The notes: generated by a model from the letters alone, not told the origin. Shown: positions 7,692-16,950, counted from the first letter of the stretch. The stretch: 42,233 nucleotides of DNA from Staphylococcus caprae (GCF_002902725.1 NZ_PPRT01000042.1:1-42233), one strand, 5' to 3'. Program-made: numbers and translations.

Positions 7692-8867
7692 TTATTTATC
7701 AAAATGATGGCACTCACCATTTTTAATTGTATTGATGACATTGCAATCATCATCTAATATCACAATATCTGCATCTTTACCCACTTTTATACTTCCTTTA
7801 ACATCATCGATACCTAAAGCAATTGCCTGATTTAAACTTGTTACTCTCCATAAGTTCTCTAGTTTATCATCAGTATATGTCATTAAATTTTGAAGGCCTT
7901 CGTTCATTTTTAAGATACTACCAGCTAGTGCGCCACTAGCAAGACGTGCTTCTTTACCTTTAACGACGACATTTTGACCACCTAAATCATACTCTCCTTC
8001 AGGCATTCCTTTAGCTCTCATCGCATCTGTAATTAGATAACAATGTTCATTGCCTTTAAGTTTATATGCGAGCGCTATAGACGCAGGATGTGAGTGCACA
8101 CCGTCTACAATCATTTCAGTATTTAAACCTTTGTTTAACCAAGCAGCACCAAACACGCCTGGTTCACGATGTGCAAATCCTGTTGCTGCATTATATAAAT
8201 GTGTGATATGTTTCGCGCCGTGTTTAACAGCTTCATTTGCCTCATCAAATGTTGCTACGGTATGGCCTATTGAAAAAATAATATCATCTTTCATAGCATT
8301 CAACGTTTCCTTAGCATTGTCTACCTCAGGTGCAAATGTGATAATTTTGATTAAACCATTAGCCACTTTTTGAAAGGCATGAATTTGTTCAACTGAAGGT
8401 CTTTGTACATATTTTGGATGTTGTGCGCCTACTTTATGTTCAGAAATAAATGGACCTTCGAGATGAATTCCTACGATTTCAGCAGCAGAATGTTCATCTT
8501 GCTTCGTTTGATATGCGACAATATTTTTTAGTGCACGATTAATATTGTCAGTCGACTGTGTCATCGTTGTTGCCAAGAAAGATGTTGTTCCTTCTGATAA
8601 TAAAGATTCTGCCAAATGTTGTAATCCTTCATAAGACTCATCCATTGCATCCTCTCCATATCCGCCATGAATATGGATATCTATAAATCCAGGCACAATA
8701 TGTCGACCCTCCGCATCAATACGTTGAATTGAATCTTGAGAGGCCACTCCTTGAAAATGCCCTTCACCTACGTCTGCGATTTTTCCGTCTTTAATATGAA
8801 CGAATCCTTTGTCGATCACTTGATTTTCTGTATATACTTTACCGTTCGTAATTACATATTCTGACAT
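7692..8867 (-). CDS. nagA: N-acetylglucosamine-6-phosphate deacetylase
   Basis: The 391-residue amidohydrolase converts GlcNAc-6-phosphate to glucosamine-6-phosphate and acetate, a step in cell wall amino sugar recycling and GlcNAc use. Visible active-site elements are His65 and His67 of HIHGG, Glu137 of HLEGPF, His202 (GHT), His223 (THLYNA), the substrate-binding DGVHSHP segment (about 255-261) and catalytic Asp281 (ITDAM). Length is typical of the family. The ATG at 8867 follows AAGAAGG at good spacing. No nagB is beside it. The 3' end lies against the mpfA promoter, and no strong terminator separates the two genes, so some read-through into mpfA is possible. Confidence 0.95.
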   Translation of the reverse strand: MSEYVITNGKVYTENQVIDKGFVHIKDGKIADVGEGHFQGVASQDSIQRIDAEGRHIVPGFIDIHIHGGYGEDAMDESYEGLQHLAESLLSEGTTSFLATTMTQSTDNINRALKNIVAYQTKQDEHSAAEIVGIHLEGPFISEHKVGAQHPKYVQRPSVEQIHAFQKVANGLIKIITFAPEVDNAKETLNAMKDDIIFSIGHTVATFDEANEAVKHGAKHITHLYNAATGFAHREPGVFGAAWLNKGLNTEMIVDGVHSHPASIALAYKLKGNEHCYLITDAMRAKGMPEGEYDLGGQNVVVKGKEARLASGALAGSILKMNEGLQNLMTYTDDKLENLWRVTSLNQAIALGIDDVKGSIKVGKDADIVILDDDCNVINTIKNGECHHFDK

Positions 8868-9026
8868 GATTGAAACCTTCTTTTCTTTGTATTATCTAAT
8901 GATTCTTCAGCTATTTTATTATAGCTTTCTTTACGCGCTATATCATTTATTTCTATTTGAATCTACTCAACTTTTTCTGAAGATTAACATTGTCATCATG
9001 TTCCATAAAGTTTCATTTAATATAAA

Positions 9027-9063
9027 AAGCCCCTGCCAACTACATTAATTTTGGCAAGAGCTT
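9027..9063 (-). terminator. Terminator of the fructose operon
   Basis: Arms at 9027-9039 and 9051-9063 pair along 13 positions, including G-U pairs, around an 11-nt loop. On the minus strand GCTTTTT ends the structure, 12 nt after the fruA stop. Confidence 0.85.
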
Positions 9064-9075
9064 GTCGTAATTCTA

Positions 9076-11049
9076 TTATTCATCCATTGCTTCAGAAGCT
9101 TGAATTTCATTTTCAGTTACTTTAGGTTTTAAGAAACCATATAATAATGCTGAAATCAATGTACCTACAACTAATGCAAGCAATGTTTGTAAGATATGAC
9201 TAAAGTCTGTACTTCCTATTACGATGATGCCTCCATGAGGTGCATGAATGCGAGAACCTAGACCTAAAGCAAGCGCACCAGCAACACCTGAACCAACCAT
9301 CATTGATGGAATCACACGTAATGGGTCGGCAGCTGCAAATGGGATAGCACCTTCAGTAATGAATGATAATCCCATCACATAGTTTGGAACAATTGAACCT
9401 CTTTGTTCTTTCGTGAATTTCTTTCTAAAGATTAACATTGCTGTCGCAATCGCTAACGGTGGAATCATCCCACCTACCATAGCTGCAGTAATTGGAGCAA
9501 GATTTCCTTCAGTTAGTGCAGCAGTTGCGAAAACATATGCCGCTTTGTTAAATGGTCCACCCATATCGATAGCCATCATTGCACCAATCACTAAACCTAG
9601 TAACATGATATTTGAGCCAGATAAACTATTTAAACCATGAAGTAATAAATGATTGAGCCAAGAAGCTGGAGGGTTAAATACATAAATCATCAATAAACCA
9701 GTAATTAAAACTGATAGTAATGGATAGATTAATGTTGGTTTTAAACCTTCAACTGCTTGTGGTAATTTACGTGTAATATATTTAATTCCTTGTGTTAAGT
9801 AACCTGCTAGGAAACCAGCAATAATACCACCAATAAATCCTGATCCGCCAGAAATAGCTAGCATACCACCAACTAAACCTGCAGCAAAACCTGGTTTATC
9901 TGAAATACTACGAGAGATGAAACCTGCTAATACTGGGATAATCAATGCGAAGGCACTATTTTTACCAATATTCCATAGTTGTTCTGCAAATGCATTGTGT
10001 TGAGGACTCTCAGGTTTAAATGAATCTGGTCCAATAATAAATACAATAGCCATAATAATACCACCAGCAATAACAAGTGGTAACATATTTGAAACACCAT
10101 TCATTAAGTGTTTGTAAAATGCTTTACCAGGGCTCAGTTTTTCTTCGTTTTCATCTTTATTGTCTCTAGCACTATCGCCACGAGCAACAAATGGTTTACG
10201 GTTTGTGTCTAATGCTGTGTTAATTAATTCTTCTGGACGTTTAATTCCGTCCGCAACTGGAACTTCTACCACATTTTTTCCATTGAAACGATCCGTCTCA
10301 ACATGAACATCAGCTGCTACGATAATTCCTGTAGCACGTTCAATGTCTTGCTCTGTTAAGTGATTTTTAACACCACTTGAACCGTTAGTTTCTACTTTTA
10401 TTTTGACACCCATTTTTTCGGCTTGTTTTTTCAAAGCATCACGTGCCATATACGTATGTGCAATACCTGTTGGACAAGCCGTTACAGCTAATACATATGG
10501 CTCATCGCTTTGGTTTGAATCTGTACTTCCAGCAGTAGCTCCTACTGCATTTGATTCATTCTCTTGCGCCTCTGCTTCTTCCTCTTTTGTTGCTTCATCA
10601 TCTGCTTCATCAATAATTTGCAATACTTTTTCAGGTGATTCAGCATGTATTAATCTTTCGCGAACATTTTCATCCATTAAAATGCCTGAAAGTTTAGCTA
10701 GTGCATCTAAATGTGTTTGAGCGCCACCTTCTGGTGCAGCAATCATAAAGAATAAGTGTGCGGGTTGCATATCTAAACTTTGGTAATCCACGCCTTCTTT
10801 AGACTTCCCAAAGGCAATTGCTGGTGATTTAACCGCTGCTACCTTGGCATGAGGAATAGCAATACCTTCCCCAATACCTGTTGTACTTTGTGTTTCACGA
10901 TTGTGAATTGCTTCTTTGAATGACGCTACATCACTTAGTTTTCCTGCTTTATCTAATTGATTTACAAGCTCATCGATGACACCATTTTTATCTGAGGCAG
11001 ATAAATCCATTGCGATTGTGTCTTTTGTTAATAGTTCTGTGATTCTCAT
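9076..11049 (-). CDS. fruA: PTS fructose transporter, fused IIABC
   Basis: The 657-residue protein takes up fructose and phosphorylates it to fructose-1-phosphate. Domain order is IIA (about 1-150, phosphoacceptor His67 in IPHAK), an acidic/Gln-rich linker (150-182), IIB (about 185-285, Cys192 in TACPTGIAHTY) and IIC (about 310-645, multiple helices). The ATG at 11049 follows GGGGAGTG. The gene starts 5 nt after fruK ends and is the last of fruR-fruK-fruA, with a terminator right after it. Regulation is probably through FruR and the cre-like site at the fruR promoter. The product feeds FruK next door. Mannose-type or 2-O-mannosylglycerate specificity is possible in this family, but the fruK linkage argues for fructose. 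Confidence 0.95.
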   Translation of the reverse strand: MRITELLTKDTIAMDLSASDKNGVIDELVNQLDKAGKLSDVASFKEAIHNRETQSTTGIGEGIAIPHAKVAAVKSPAIAFGKSKEGVDYQSLDMQPAHLFFMIAAPEGGAQTHLDALAKLSGILMDENVRERLIHAESPEKVLQIIDEADDEATKEEEAEAQENESNAVGATAGSTDSNQSDEPYVLAVTACPTGIAHTYMARDALKKQAEKMGVKIKVETNGSSGVKNHLTEQDIERATGIIVAADVHVETDRFNGKNVVEVPVADGIKRPEELINTALDTNRKPFVARGDSARDNKDENEEKLSPGKAFYKHLMNGVSNMLPLVIAGGIIMAIVFIIGPDSFKPESPQHNAFAEQLWNIGKNSAFALIIPVLAGFISRSISDKPGFAAGLVGGMLAISGGSGFIGGIIAGFLAGYLTQGIKYITRKLPQAVEGLKPTLIYPLLSVLITGLLMIYVFNPPASWLNHLLLHGLNSLSGSNIMLLGLVIGAMMAIDMGGPFNKAAYVFATAALTEGNLAPITAAMVGGMIPPLAIATAMLIFRKKFTKEQRGSIVPNYVMGLSFITEGAIPFAAADPLRVIPSMMVGSGVAGALALGLGSRIHAPHGGIIVIGSTDFSHILQTLLALVVGTLISALLYGFLKPKVTENEIQASEAMDE

Positions 11050-11054
11050 TTATT

Positions 11055-11975
11055 TCACTCCCCATCAAGTACAGAAATTGTAACTTGAGATTTAATTTTT
11101 TCTATAGCATCCCTCGTTGCTAAATCTTCATCAAATGCAGTAGCTGTTCCTGAAGCGACTGCTTGTTTGAAAGCGTCTTGGATAGATAAACCTGAGGCTA
11201 AGCCAGCAACCATCCCTGCAACTGTACTATCGCCAGAGCCAACTGTATTGACTACTTGCCCTTGAGGGTTCACGGCTTTAATACTTTGCTTTTTATCTAC
11301 ATAAATTGCGCCATCGCCACCTAACGAGATAATGACGGATTGAGCACCCTTTTTAAGAATTTCCTTACCATATTTAACAACGTCTTCATCACTCGTTACC
11401 GTTGTATTAAACATCACTTCGAGTTCATCTTTATTTGGTTTAATGAAAAGTGGTTGATAAGGTAATACTGTTTCGACTAAATCCTTTTCCGCATCTACAA
11501 CAAGTTTAGCGCCAGTATCTTTAGTGATTTCAGCTATTTGAGCATATGCATCACTTGGAATACTATTGGGTACGCTACCTGCTACAATGACCGTATCGTC
11601 ACTTGTTGTATTTCTAATCTTTGTTAGAAGCGCTTGAAATTGTTCATCAGTGACTTTAGGTCCTGGTGCATTGATTTCGGTCTCTTGACCTGATTTAAGT
11701 TTCACATTAATACGCGTATCTTCATCTACTTGAATAAAATCTGTTTGGATTTGACTATCTTCTAATGTTTTAGAAATAAATTCTCCTGGAAATCCTCCAG
11801 CAAAACCTAATGCAGTAGAATCAACATCTAAAGTTTTAAGTACTCTTGAGACATTGATACCTTTACCTCCTGCAAATTTATATGTTGCGGTTGCTCTATT
11901 TAATCCTTTTAAATTAAACCCATCCGTAAACATGATGTAATCGATGGAAGGATTAAATGTTACTGTATAAATCAT
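11055..11975 (-). CDS. fruK: 1-phosphofructokinase
   Basis: This 306-residue PfkB/ribokinase-family sugar kinase phosphorylates fructose-1-phosphate, made by FruA, to fructose-1,6-bisphosphate. Family motifs are clear: TFNPSIDY at the N-terminus, GGKGINVSRVL (about 36-46, substrate binding) and VGSGDSTVAG with the catalytic base Asp249. The start overlaps the fruR stop by 4 nt (ATGA), indicating translational coupling, and AGGAGG lies upstream inside fruR. The tagatose-6-phosphate kinase (LacC) relatives share this fold, but the position between fruR and fruA identifies it as FruK. Confidence 0.95.
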   Translation of the reverse strand: MIYTVTFNPSIDYIMFTDGFNLKGLNRATATYKFAGGKGINVSRVLKTLDVDSTALGFAGGFPGEFISKTLEDSQIQTDFIQVDEDTRINVKLKSGQETEINAPGPKVTDEQFQALLTKIRNTTSDDTVIVAGSVPNSIPSDAYAQIAEITKDTGAKLVVDAEKDLVETVLPYQPLFIKPNKDELEVMFNTTVTSDEDVVKYGKEILKKGAQSVIISLGGDGAIYVDKKQSIKAVNPQGQVVNTVGSGDSTVAGMVAGLASGLSIQDAFKQAVASGTATAFDEDLATRDAIEKIKSQVTISVLDGE

Positions 11976-12730
11976 GACTTACCTCCTACAAAGTGATATT
12001 CGCTTAGATATTCCTCTGTCACTTTATTTTTAAATGCCTTCTGAGATGTAATGATTTTAATCCCTTCTGACTTAGGTACTCTTGCAAAGTACACTTGGTT
12101 AAATTTCGTTTGATCTACTAATATGTACTTATCATTTGAAAGTTTCATTGCCGTTTCTTTAATCAACGCTTCTTGTTCATCCGGAGTGGTAAATCCGTAT
12201 TTCAAATCAATACCATTCATTCCGATAAATGCGCGATCAAAACAATATCTTCTTAACGTTTCCAATACATTTGCACCAACTGTTGCCATGGTCGTTTCTT
12301 TCACTTGTCCGCCTATCATTAGTGTTTTTATCCCATATTTCAAAAGTTGCTCAACATGCGTCATACCATTTGTTACAACGATGATATCTTTGGCATCTAT
12401 ATATTGAATCATTTCAAAAGTTGAAGACCCTGCATCTAAAAAGATACATTCATTATCTTGTATCTCTTGCGCAGCACGTTTACCTATTTCTTGCTTTTCA
12501 CGTAAATTCTGAGTCAATTTTTCAGATAAGCCAGGTTCTACTACTCGATTTTGATTGAGCGTTGCACCACCATGAACACGTTGTAATTTCCCAATCTTTT
12601 GTAGTTTAGATAAATCTCTTCTAATCGTTGAGGCACTACAATCCGTGCGATCAATTAATTCTTGGAGTGTTAAAAAGTCTTTTTTAGTTAATTCTTGTAA
12701 TATCAAATCATGACGTTTTTCTGAAATCAT
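11972..12730 (-). CDS. fruR: DeoR-family fructose operon repressor
   Basis: The 252-residue regulator has an N-terminal DeoR helix-turn-helix (about 1-57; SASTIRRDLSKL recognition helix, followed by the typical RVHGGA) and a C-terminal DeoRC sugar-phosphate sensor domain (FLDAGSSTFEM, NGMTHVEQL, FIGMNGID). Family members repress the operon until a sugar phosphate, here probably fructose-1-phosphate, binds. The ATG at 12730 is chosen because GGGGTGA lies 6 nt upstream; an in-frame start 18 nt earlier would overlap this ribosome binding site. It is the first gene of fruR-fruK-fruA and so probably autoregulated. Confidence 0.93.
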   Translation of the reverse strand: MISEKRHDLILQELTKKDFLTLQELIDRTDCSASTIRRDLSKLQKIGKLQRVHGGATLNQNRVVEPGLSEKLTQNLREKQEIGKRAAQEIQDNECIFLDAGSSTFEMIQYIDAKDIIVVTNGMTHVEQLLKYGIKTLMIGGQVKETTMATVGANVLETLRRYCFDRAFIGMNGIDLKYGFTTPDEQEALIKETAMKLSNDKYILVDQTKFNQVYFARVPKSEGIKIITSQKAFKNKVTEEYLSEYHFVGGKS

Positions 12731-12753
12731 CTTGTCACCCCATCTCAATCATT

Positions 12754-12782
12754 ATTATAATGAGTACGCTTACATTTTTCAA
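12754..12782 (-). promoter_or_regulatory. fruR operon promoter with internal cre-like site
   Basis: On the minus strand TTGAAA (12777-12782), an exact 17-nt spacer and TATAAT (12754-12759) form a strong sigma-A promoter, 24 nt before the fruR start. The spacer carries TGTAAGCGTACTCA (12761-12774), which matches the CcpA cre consensus TGWAANCGNTNWCA at all but one position. Binding there would block RNA polymerase, so glucose repression is inferred. Confidence 0.78.
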
Positions 12783-12830
12783 TCATAAATTGCCAAAAAC
12801 AATCAAAAACATTCATTTTGTGACAAAATA

Positions 12831-12858
12831 AAAAACACCCTTTTTATGAGGTGTTTTT
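12831..12858 (-). terminator. Terminator of the ybaK-like gene
   Basis: Perfect 9-nt arms AAAAACACC (12831-12839) and GGTGTTTTT (12850-12858) surround a 10-nt loop. On the minus strand a T run follows the stem. It lies between the ybaK-like stop and the fruR promoter. Confidence 0.8.
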
Positions 12859-12945
12859 ATTTCTGACTGTAATATCAAGGTTTAAACCATTTAAATGGTT
12901 GTGATTCATACTTTCAAAATCAATCACAATATTATATTTTACAAG

Positions 12946-13428
12946 TTAATCGTGTGTAATATGTGCAACTTGTGCTTCTGTCATTTTAATTAAATCTTCG
13001 ACTTTAATGATAATCTGCATACCACGTTGACCACCACTCACATAAATTTTATCCAAATTTTGAGCAGAACGATCAATAGTGGTCTTGAATAAATGTTTCA
13101 TCCCAATTGGCGAACATCCGCCTCTTACGTATCCAGTAACTTGTTTTAATTGATCTAGTGGCATTAAATTAAGCTTTTTCTCGTTAACTACGTGCGCAGC
13201 CTGTTTCATATCTAATGATGCATTGACTGGAATAACAAAGACAAAGTGTTCATGATTCGCATTTTCTAATACAAGCGTTTTATAAACTTCTTCAACATTT
13301 GCCCCTACCATTTTGGCAATTTGCTCACCGTGTTGATGTTTCTCGGTTACTTCATAAGTGTTAGTTTCATAATCAATTTTTGCACGATCTAGCATACGCA
13401 TCGCATTGGTCTTTTTCGTTTTAGCCAT
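12946..13428 (-). CDS. ybaK: YbaK-type aminoacyl-tRNA deacylase
   Basis: This 160-residue single-domain protein belongs to the YbaK/ProX editing family, which hydrolyses mischarged tRNAs in trans, typically Cys-tRNA(Pro). Visible family features are the N-terminal ATP-independent tRNA-editing fold, a conserved KTLVLEN strand with Lys, GYVRGGCSPIGMK (substrate loop) and VSGGQRGMQI near the end. The start is ATG 13428, preceded by GAAGGTG; an upstream in-frame start would precede that site. It is a single-gene transcript with its own terminator at 12831-12858. The specific tRNA substrate is inferred from the family. Confidence 0.9.
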   Translation of the reverse strand: MAKTKKTNAMRMLDRAKIDYETNTYEVTEKHQHGEQIAKMVGANVEEVYKTLVLENANHEHFVFVIPVNASLDMKQAAHVVNEKKLNLMPLDQLKQVTGYVRGGCSPIGMKHLFKTTIDRSAQNLDKIYVSGGQRGMQIIIKVEDLIKMTEAQVAHITHD

Positions 13429-13544
13429 CTTTTTCACCTTCAATATTATAACTTCATTCGATAACTATTTTATCATGTAATGGAAGAATCATTTAACCAG
13501 TCATACAGTCATTTCAACTACGCATTGGACATTCACATAATAAA

Positions 13545-13578
13545 AATCACTCTTCCTATTTAATCTGAAAGAGTGATT
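13545..13578 (-). terminator. Terminator of the exported hypothetical gene
   Basis: Perfect 10-nt arms AATCACTCTT (13545-13554) and AAGAGTGATT (13569-13578) lie directly after the stop codon on the minus strand, followed by a short T run. Confidence 0.8.
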
Positions 13579-13579
13579 G

Positions 13580-14053
13580 TTAATGTGTATACGATTTTTT
13601 AGTATTCACGTGACCATTTTTATCGACAGTAATATCTGTTTCATGTTTACCATTCATATCTGTAAATGCATATTCTGAAGTTGGTGATTGACTGTGCATA
13701 TGGTCAATTTCATAATTCGTGTTCAAATGATTGTTTGCATAATTCAAAGCAATAACATTACACTCTTGTGGTGTGAAATCATAAGAAGTTTGACCGTTAT
13801 CAACTTTTTTATTGTAGTTTTTATTATTGATTTGCTTACTCTTGTCGTTTTCGTCTTTTTCTGATGCTTTTGCAGTATAGTTTGAATGTAAATTAAATGT
13901 ATCTTCGATGTAAGAAACTTTATTTGCTTTTGAAAATGTACATATCGTTTGGTGTACTTTTGCTAAAGCATTTTGATTTGTAGCTAGGAAGATTAATCCT
14001 ACTAAACAAATAGATAGTATAACTGCTACAATACTTAATAATAAATTTTTCAA
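13580..14053 (-). CDS. Membrane-anchored exported hypothetical protein
   Basis: I do not recognise this protein. It has one N-terminal hydrophobic helix (about 5-25) that would act as a signal anchor, then about 130 polar residues outside the cell. These include a Lys/Asn/Asp-rich stretch (about 65-90), a conserved-looking ECNVIALNYANNHLNTNYE segment and a final Asp-rich strand pair (TDITVDKNGHVNTKK). It has two Cys outside the membrane. The start is uncertain: AAGGAG abuts an ATG at 14059 with no spacing, while TTG 14053 has 6-nt spacing and gives 157 residues. It sits between norA and ybaK, with its own terminator. The closing strands faintly resemble PepSY-like folds, but I would not assign that. 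Confidence 0.75.
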   Translation of the reverse strand: MKNLLLSIVAVILSICLVGLIFLATNQNALAKVHQTICTFSKANKVSYIEDTFNLHSNYTAKASEKDENDKSKQINNKNYNKKVDNGQTSYDFTPQECNVIALNYANNHLNTNYEIDHMHSQSPTSEYAFTDMNGKHETDITVDKNGHVNTKKSYTH

Positions 14054-14205
14054 ATTCATCTCCTTACCCACATTTCTCTTGAGATTTTCATCTATCTTAA
14101 CATAATAATTTTCATAAAAAGATATGTAGGTTGCAATTTAAATAGATTGTAATATTTGTAACATGAATTTTACTGAAGTTGTTATTTTTGTTACATAAAA
14201 GACGC

Positions 14206-14221
14206 ATTAAGCATGCTTAAT
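14206..14221. promoter_or_regulatory. Perfect 16-bp palindrome between norA and the exported hypothetical
   Basis: ATTAAGCATGCTTAAT is a perfect 16-bp palindrome about 150 nt upstream of the exported hypothetical and 130 nt downstream of norA. It could be an operator. It has no loop, so a terminator is unlikely. The rest of this 299-nt gap is AT-rich, apart from the norA terminator. Confidence 0.35.
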
Positions 14222-14300
14222 CAAATTTAATTTTTCGGTTTTTGACTATAAAATATGTAGAAATCATTATAAATGTTCCTCAATCGCAAACGTATTAAAA

Positions 14301-14338
14301 AATCCCAAAGAAAACTTAAATCTTGTTTCTTTGAGATT
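14301..14338 (-). terminator. Terminator of norA
   Basis: Arms at 14301-14313 and 14326-14338 match at 12 of 13 positions with a 12-nt loop. On the minus strand a T run (ATTTTTTAA) follows. Confidence 0.82.
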
Positions 14339-14352
14339 AAAATACTTCATTA

Positions 14353-15522
14353 TTATGATTGCTGTGTTTTCTTACGCTTTGATCTTAGGCCCTTTTCAAT
14401 AAAGATAATTACAATTCCACATAAAGACACTGCAATGGCCATGTAAATCGGAAATTCTAAGTTAATATCGAATAATGCACCTGCTACAAGTGGACCGACG
14501 AAATTCCCCATACTCGTGAATGTCGAGTTAAGTCCACCTGCAAAACCTTGTCGATCTCCTGCTATATTAGAGAAATAATTGGTTAGTGCAGGACGTATCA
14601 TATCGAATCCAATAAACACAATAAAACTGATAACCATAATCGTCCAGTAACCATTAGCAACAACGAGCATAACAAGAACAATTGCTGAATATAATAATGA
14701 CCAGGCAATGAAGTTAAGCTCTGATAAATACTTCATAAATTTATCAAAGAAGAATACTTGGAATAATGCGCCAAATATTCCACCGCCTGTAATCGCAATA
14801 GAAATGTCTTGAGGCGTATAGTTAGCTTTATCTGATGTATATAAAGAGAACAATGTTTCAAATGCTGATAAACCAAAGGCTAATACTAACGTTAAAATGA
14901 CAGGCGTGATAAAGACTTTCCAATTGATTTTAGTGAGTAATTCAGGTTGATATTGATGGAAACCATCTGTCGTTTCTTTTTTAGGATTATGAATTAAAAC
15001 AAGAGACATGATAAACGCGATGGCACCTAAAGTTCCGGCAAAATAGAACGGAAGTCTATGAGAAAATTCAGCTAAGAAACCGCCAAATCCAGGACCTAAA
15101 ATAAATCCTGAATTAATAATTGCAGACATATAGCCAAAATTCTTCGCTTTATCTGCACCTGGAGAAATATCAGCAATCATACCTGTGACACCAGGCATTA
15201 CCATTCCTGCACTAAATCCACCTAGTACACGAGAGATGATTAATATTGTAAATGTTTGTCCTGCAGCAAACATAAATTCAGATATTGAGAATAAAACGAG
15301 TCCTATACAAATAATGAGTTTCTTTCCCAATTTATCTGCCAATGTTCCGCCGAATGGTGAAATAATCATTTGAGACAAAGCAAATGCAGCAACTAGTAAA
15401 CCTAAATCACTACCTTTTAATCCTAAATCTTTTAAATAAACGGGTAACACTGGAATCACAAGACCTATTCCTAAAAATATAAGGAAAATATTGAAGTAGA
15501 GTGTAAATAATTGTTTTTTCAT
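14353..15522 (-). CDS. norA: Multidrug efflux MFS transporter NorA
   Basis: The 389-residue, 12-helix major facilitator exports fluoroquinolones, dyes and biocides by proton antiport. The sequence is very close to S. aureus NorA: the N-terminal FLGIGLVIPVLPVYLKDLG, motif A (GGTLADKLGKK) and motif C (GYMSAIINSGFILGPG) are intact. The ATG at 15522 has GGAGG at 7-nt spacing. In S. aureus norA is controlled by MgrA, encoded 8 kb downstream in this window, and by NorG and ArlRS. The 246-nt divergent region shared with the PPC-domain gene is AT-rich and could hold such sites. The gene is complete and is a normal chromosomal copy. Confidence 0.96.
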   Translation of the reverse strand: MKKQLFTLYFNIFLIFLGIGLVIPVLPVYLKDLGLKGSDLGLLVAAFALSQMIISPFGGTLADKLGKKLIICIGLVLFSISEFMFAAGQTFTILIISRVLGGFSAGMVMPGVTGMIADISPGADKAKNFGYMSAIINSGFILGPGFGGFLAEFSHRLPFYFAGTLGAIAFIMSLVLIHNPKKETTDGFHQYQPELLTKINWKVFITPVILTLVLAFGLSAFETLFSLYTSDKANYTPQDISIAITGGGIFGALFQVFFFDKFMKYLSELNFIAWSLLYSAIVLVMLVVANGYWTIMVISFIVFIGFDMIRPALTNYFSNIAGDRQGFAGGLNSTFTSMGNFVGPLVAGALFDINLEFPIYMAIAVSLCGIVIIFIEKGLRSKRKKTQQS

Positions 15523-15768
15523 AAAGTGACCTCCTCTCTAGATAAATTTTCTGAAGATATTTCATATTAAATCTTAGTTTTAGCTAATTCTTTATATTTT
15601 TAAATAGTTAAATAAACGTAGTTTCATTACTTAAGTAACTAAAAGTTTCTACATTGTATACTATTTCAATATCATAATACAATAGCTCATCATTAAAATT
15701 TAAGTATTTCACCTTTTTTCACTGTATACTTTTACTTATAAAAGTTATCAAACAAAGGGGGTTATGTT

Positions 15769-16191
15769 ATGAAATATCAAACTGAAGGCAACACAATTGT
15801 ACTTGTATTAGAAAAAGGGGAAGACATTATAGACTCAGTCACAAAAATCGCACAACAATATAATGGTAAATTCGGTTCAGTAAGTGGCATTGGTGCATGT
15901 GATGCTGTAACTTTAAATTTCTATAACTTAAATACACAAGAATATGAAGCGAAAGACATTAAAGAACCATTAGAATTAATAAGCTTACTAGGCAATATCT
16001 CACACATTGATGATAAACCATTTGCACATTTACACGCTACATTTGGAACTCAACAATATGAAACCCTCAGCGGTCATCTGACTAAAGCAATTGTTTCTGC
16101 TACTGCTGAAATTATCATTACAATGACTTCACTCGATATCAATCGCATCCATAACAAAGAGATAGGTTTAAATTTATTAGACCCTTCATAG
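15769..16191 (+). CDS. PPC/PCC (DUF296) domain protein
   Basis: This 140-residue protein is a stand-alone plants-and-prokaryotes-conserved domain. Family features are the SGIGACDAVTLNFYNL strand near residues 39-54, ELISLLGNIS (about 68-77), the HLHATF metal or ligand-binding segment (about 88-93) and SGHLTKAIVSATAEI near the end. The fold usually forms trimers. In plants it accompanies AT-hooks, but bacterial stand-alone members have no settled function, and calling it DNA-binding would be unsafe. A strong AAAGGGGG precedes the ATG. It is divergent from norA and may share its control region. Confidence 0.87.
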   Translation: MKYQTEGNTIVLVLEKGEDIIDSVTKIAQQYNGKFGSVSGIGACDAVTLNFYNLNTQEYEAKDIKEPLELISLLGNISHIDDKPFAHLHATFGTQQYETLSGHLTKAIVSATAEIIITMTSLDINRIHNKEIGLNLLDPS

Positions 16192-16326
16192 CTATTTTCT
16201 TAACCTTTCATTTAATAATGATAGACTGTAAATCATTCGATACTCATATTATTTGATATGCCTTAGGTTAAAAGTTATCATTAAAATCCGACTATCAAAT
16301 TTTTTAAAACTTTAGGAAAGTAGTGC

Positions 16327-16950
16327 ATGACAGTGCAACCACGTTATATTGCAAGGATATACTTTATTATTTTATTTACCATCTCGTTAGCAGAAACGAG
16401 AGTCTTTAACTTTATGACGCTTAATTTATTTTTAGCATATATTCCTTTTGAATTATGTTTACTTTTAAAGCTCTTTAAACCTAAAAAAGCATTCGAGTGG
16501 CCGTTATTTATTATTTTCGGACTTGTATTCTTACTATTAGTACCTAATACCTTTTATATGATTACTGATTTAATACATTTAAACCAATTTCAATTTAACT
16601 TTCTAGTGGAATTGAATCTTACTGAATGGATATTCTTCACATATCTTATGCTAGGTGTCTTTTTAGCAATGTATGTCATGATTCTCATATTTATGGAGAT
16701 AGAACATTTTACATCTCATGTATGGTTGAACCGCGCACTAATTGTTGTACTTATGTTCTTAAATGGATTAGGTATTTATATAGGCCGATTTTTAAGACTT
16801 CATACGGTTTATTTAATTAATGAACCACTAAAAATCGTGACAGAAGTCCTCTCAGTATTTAGTTTAAAAACTTTCATGTTTGTACTTTTAATGGTCTTGA
16901 TGCAAGCTGTACTGGCCTTAATTGTTAAAGGGGTGAGATTACAAAAATGA
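16327..16950 (+). CDS. DUF1361 membrane protein
   Basis: The 207-residue protein has about six membrane helices and the DUF1361 signature: LLVPNTFYMITDLIHL (about 75-90), then a later LNGLGIYIGRFLRLHT segment. Function is unknown for the family. AGGAAAG precedes the ATG. Its stop overlaps the next small membrane gene by 4 nt (ATGA), so the two are probably co-translated and may work together. It lies 135 nt downstream of the PPC-domain gene, with no clear terminator between them. Confidence 0.85.
   Translation: MTVQPRYIARIYFIILFTISLAETRVFNFMTLNLFLAYIPFELCLLLKLFKPKKAFEWPLFIIFGLVFLLLVPNTFYMITDLIHLNQFQFNFLVELNLTEWIFFTYLMLGVFLAMYVMILIFMEIEHFTSHVWLNRALIVVLMFLNGLGIYIGRFLRLHTVYLINEPLKIVTEVLSVFSLKTFMFVLLMVLMQAVLALIVKGVRLQK

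Noticed and set aside
12946..13443. Five-codon N-terminal extension of the ybaK-like gene
   Set aside because: The extension would start ahead of the GAAGGTG that clearly serves ATG 13428.
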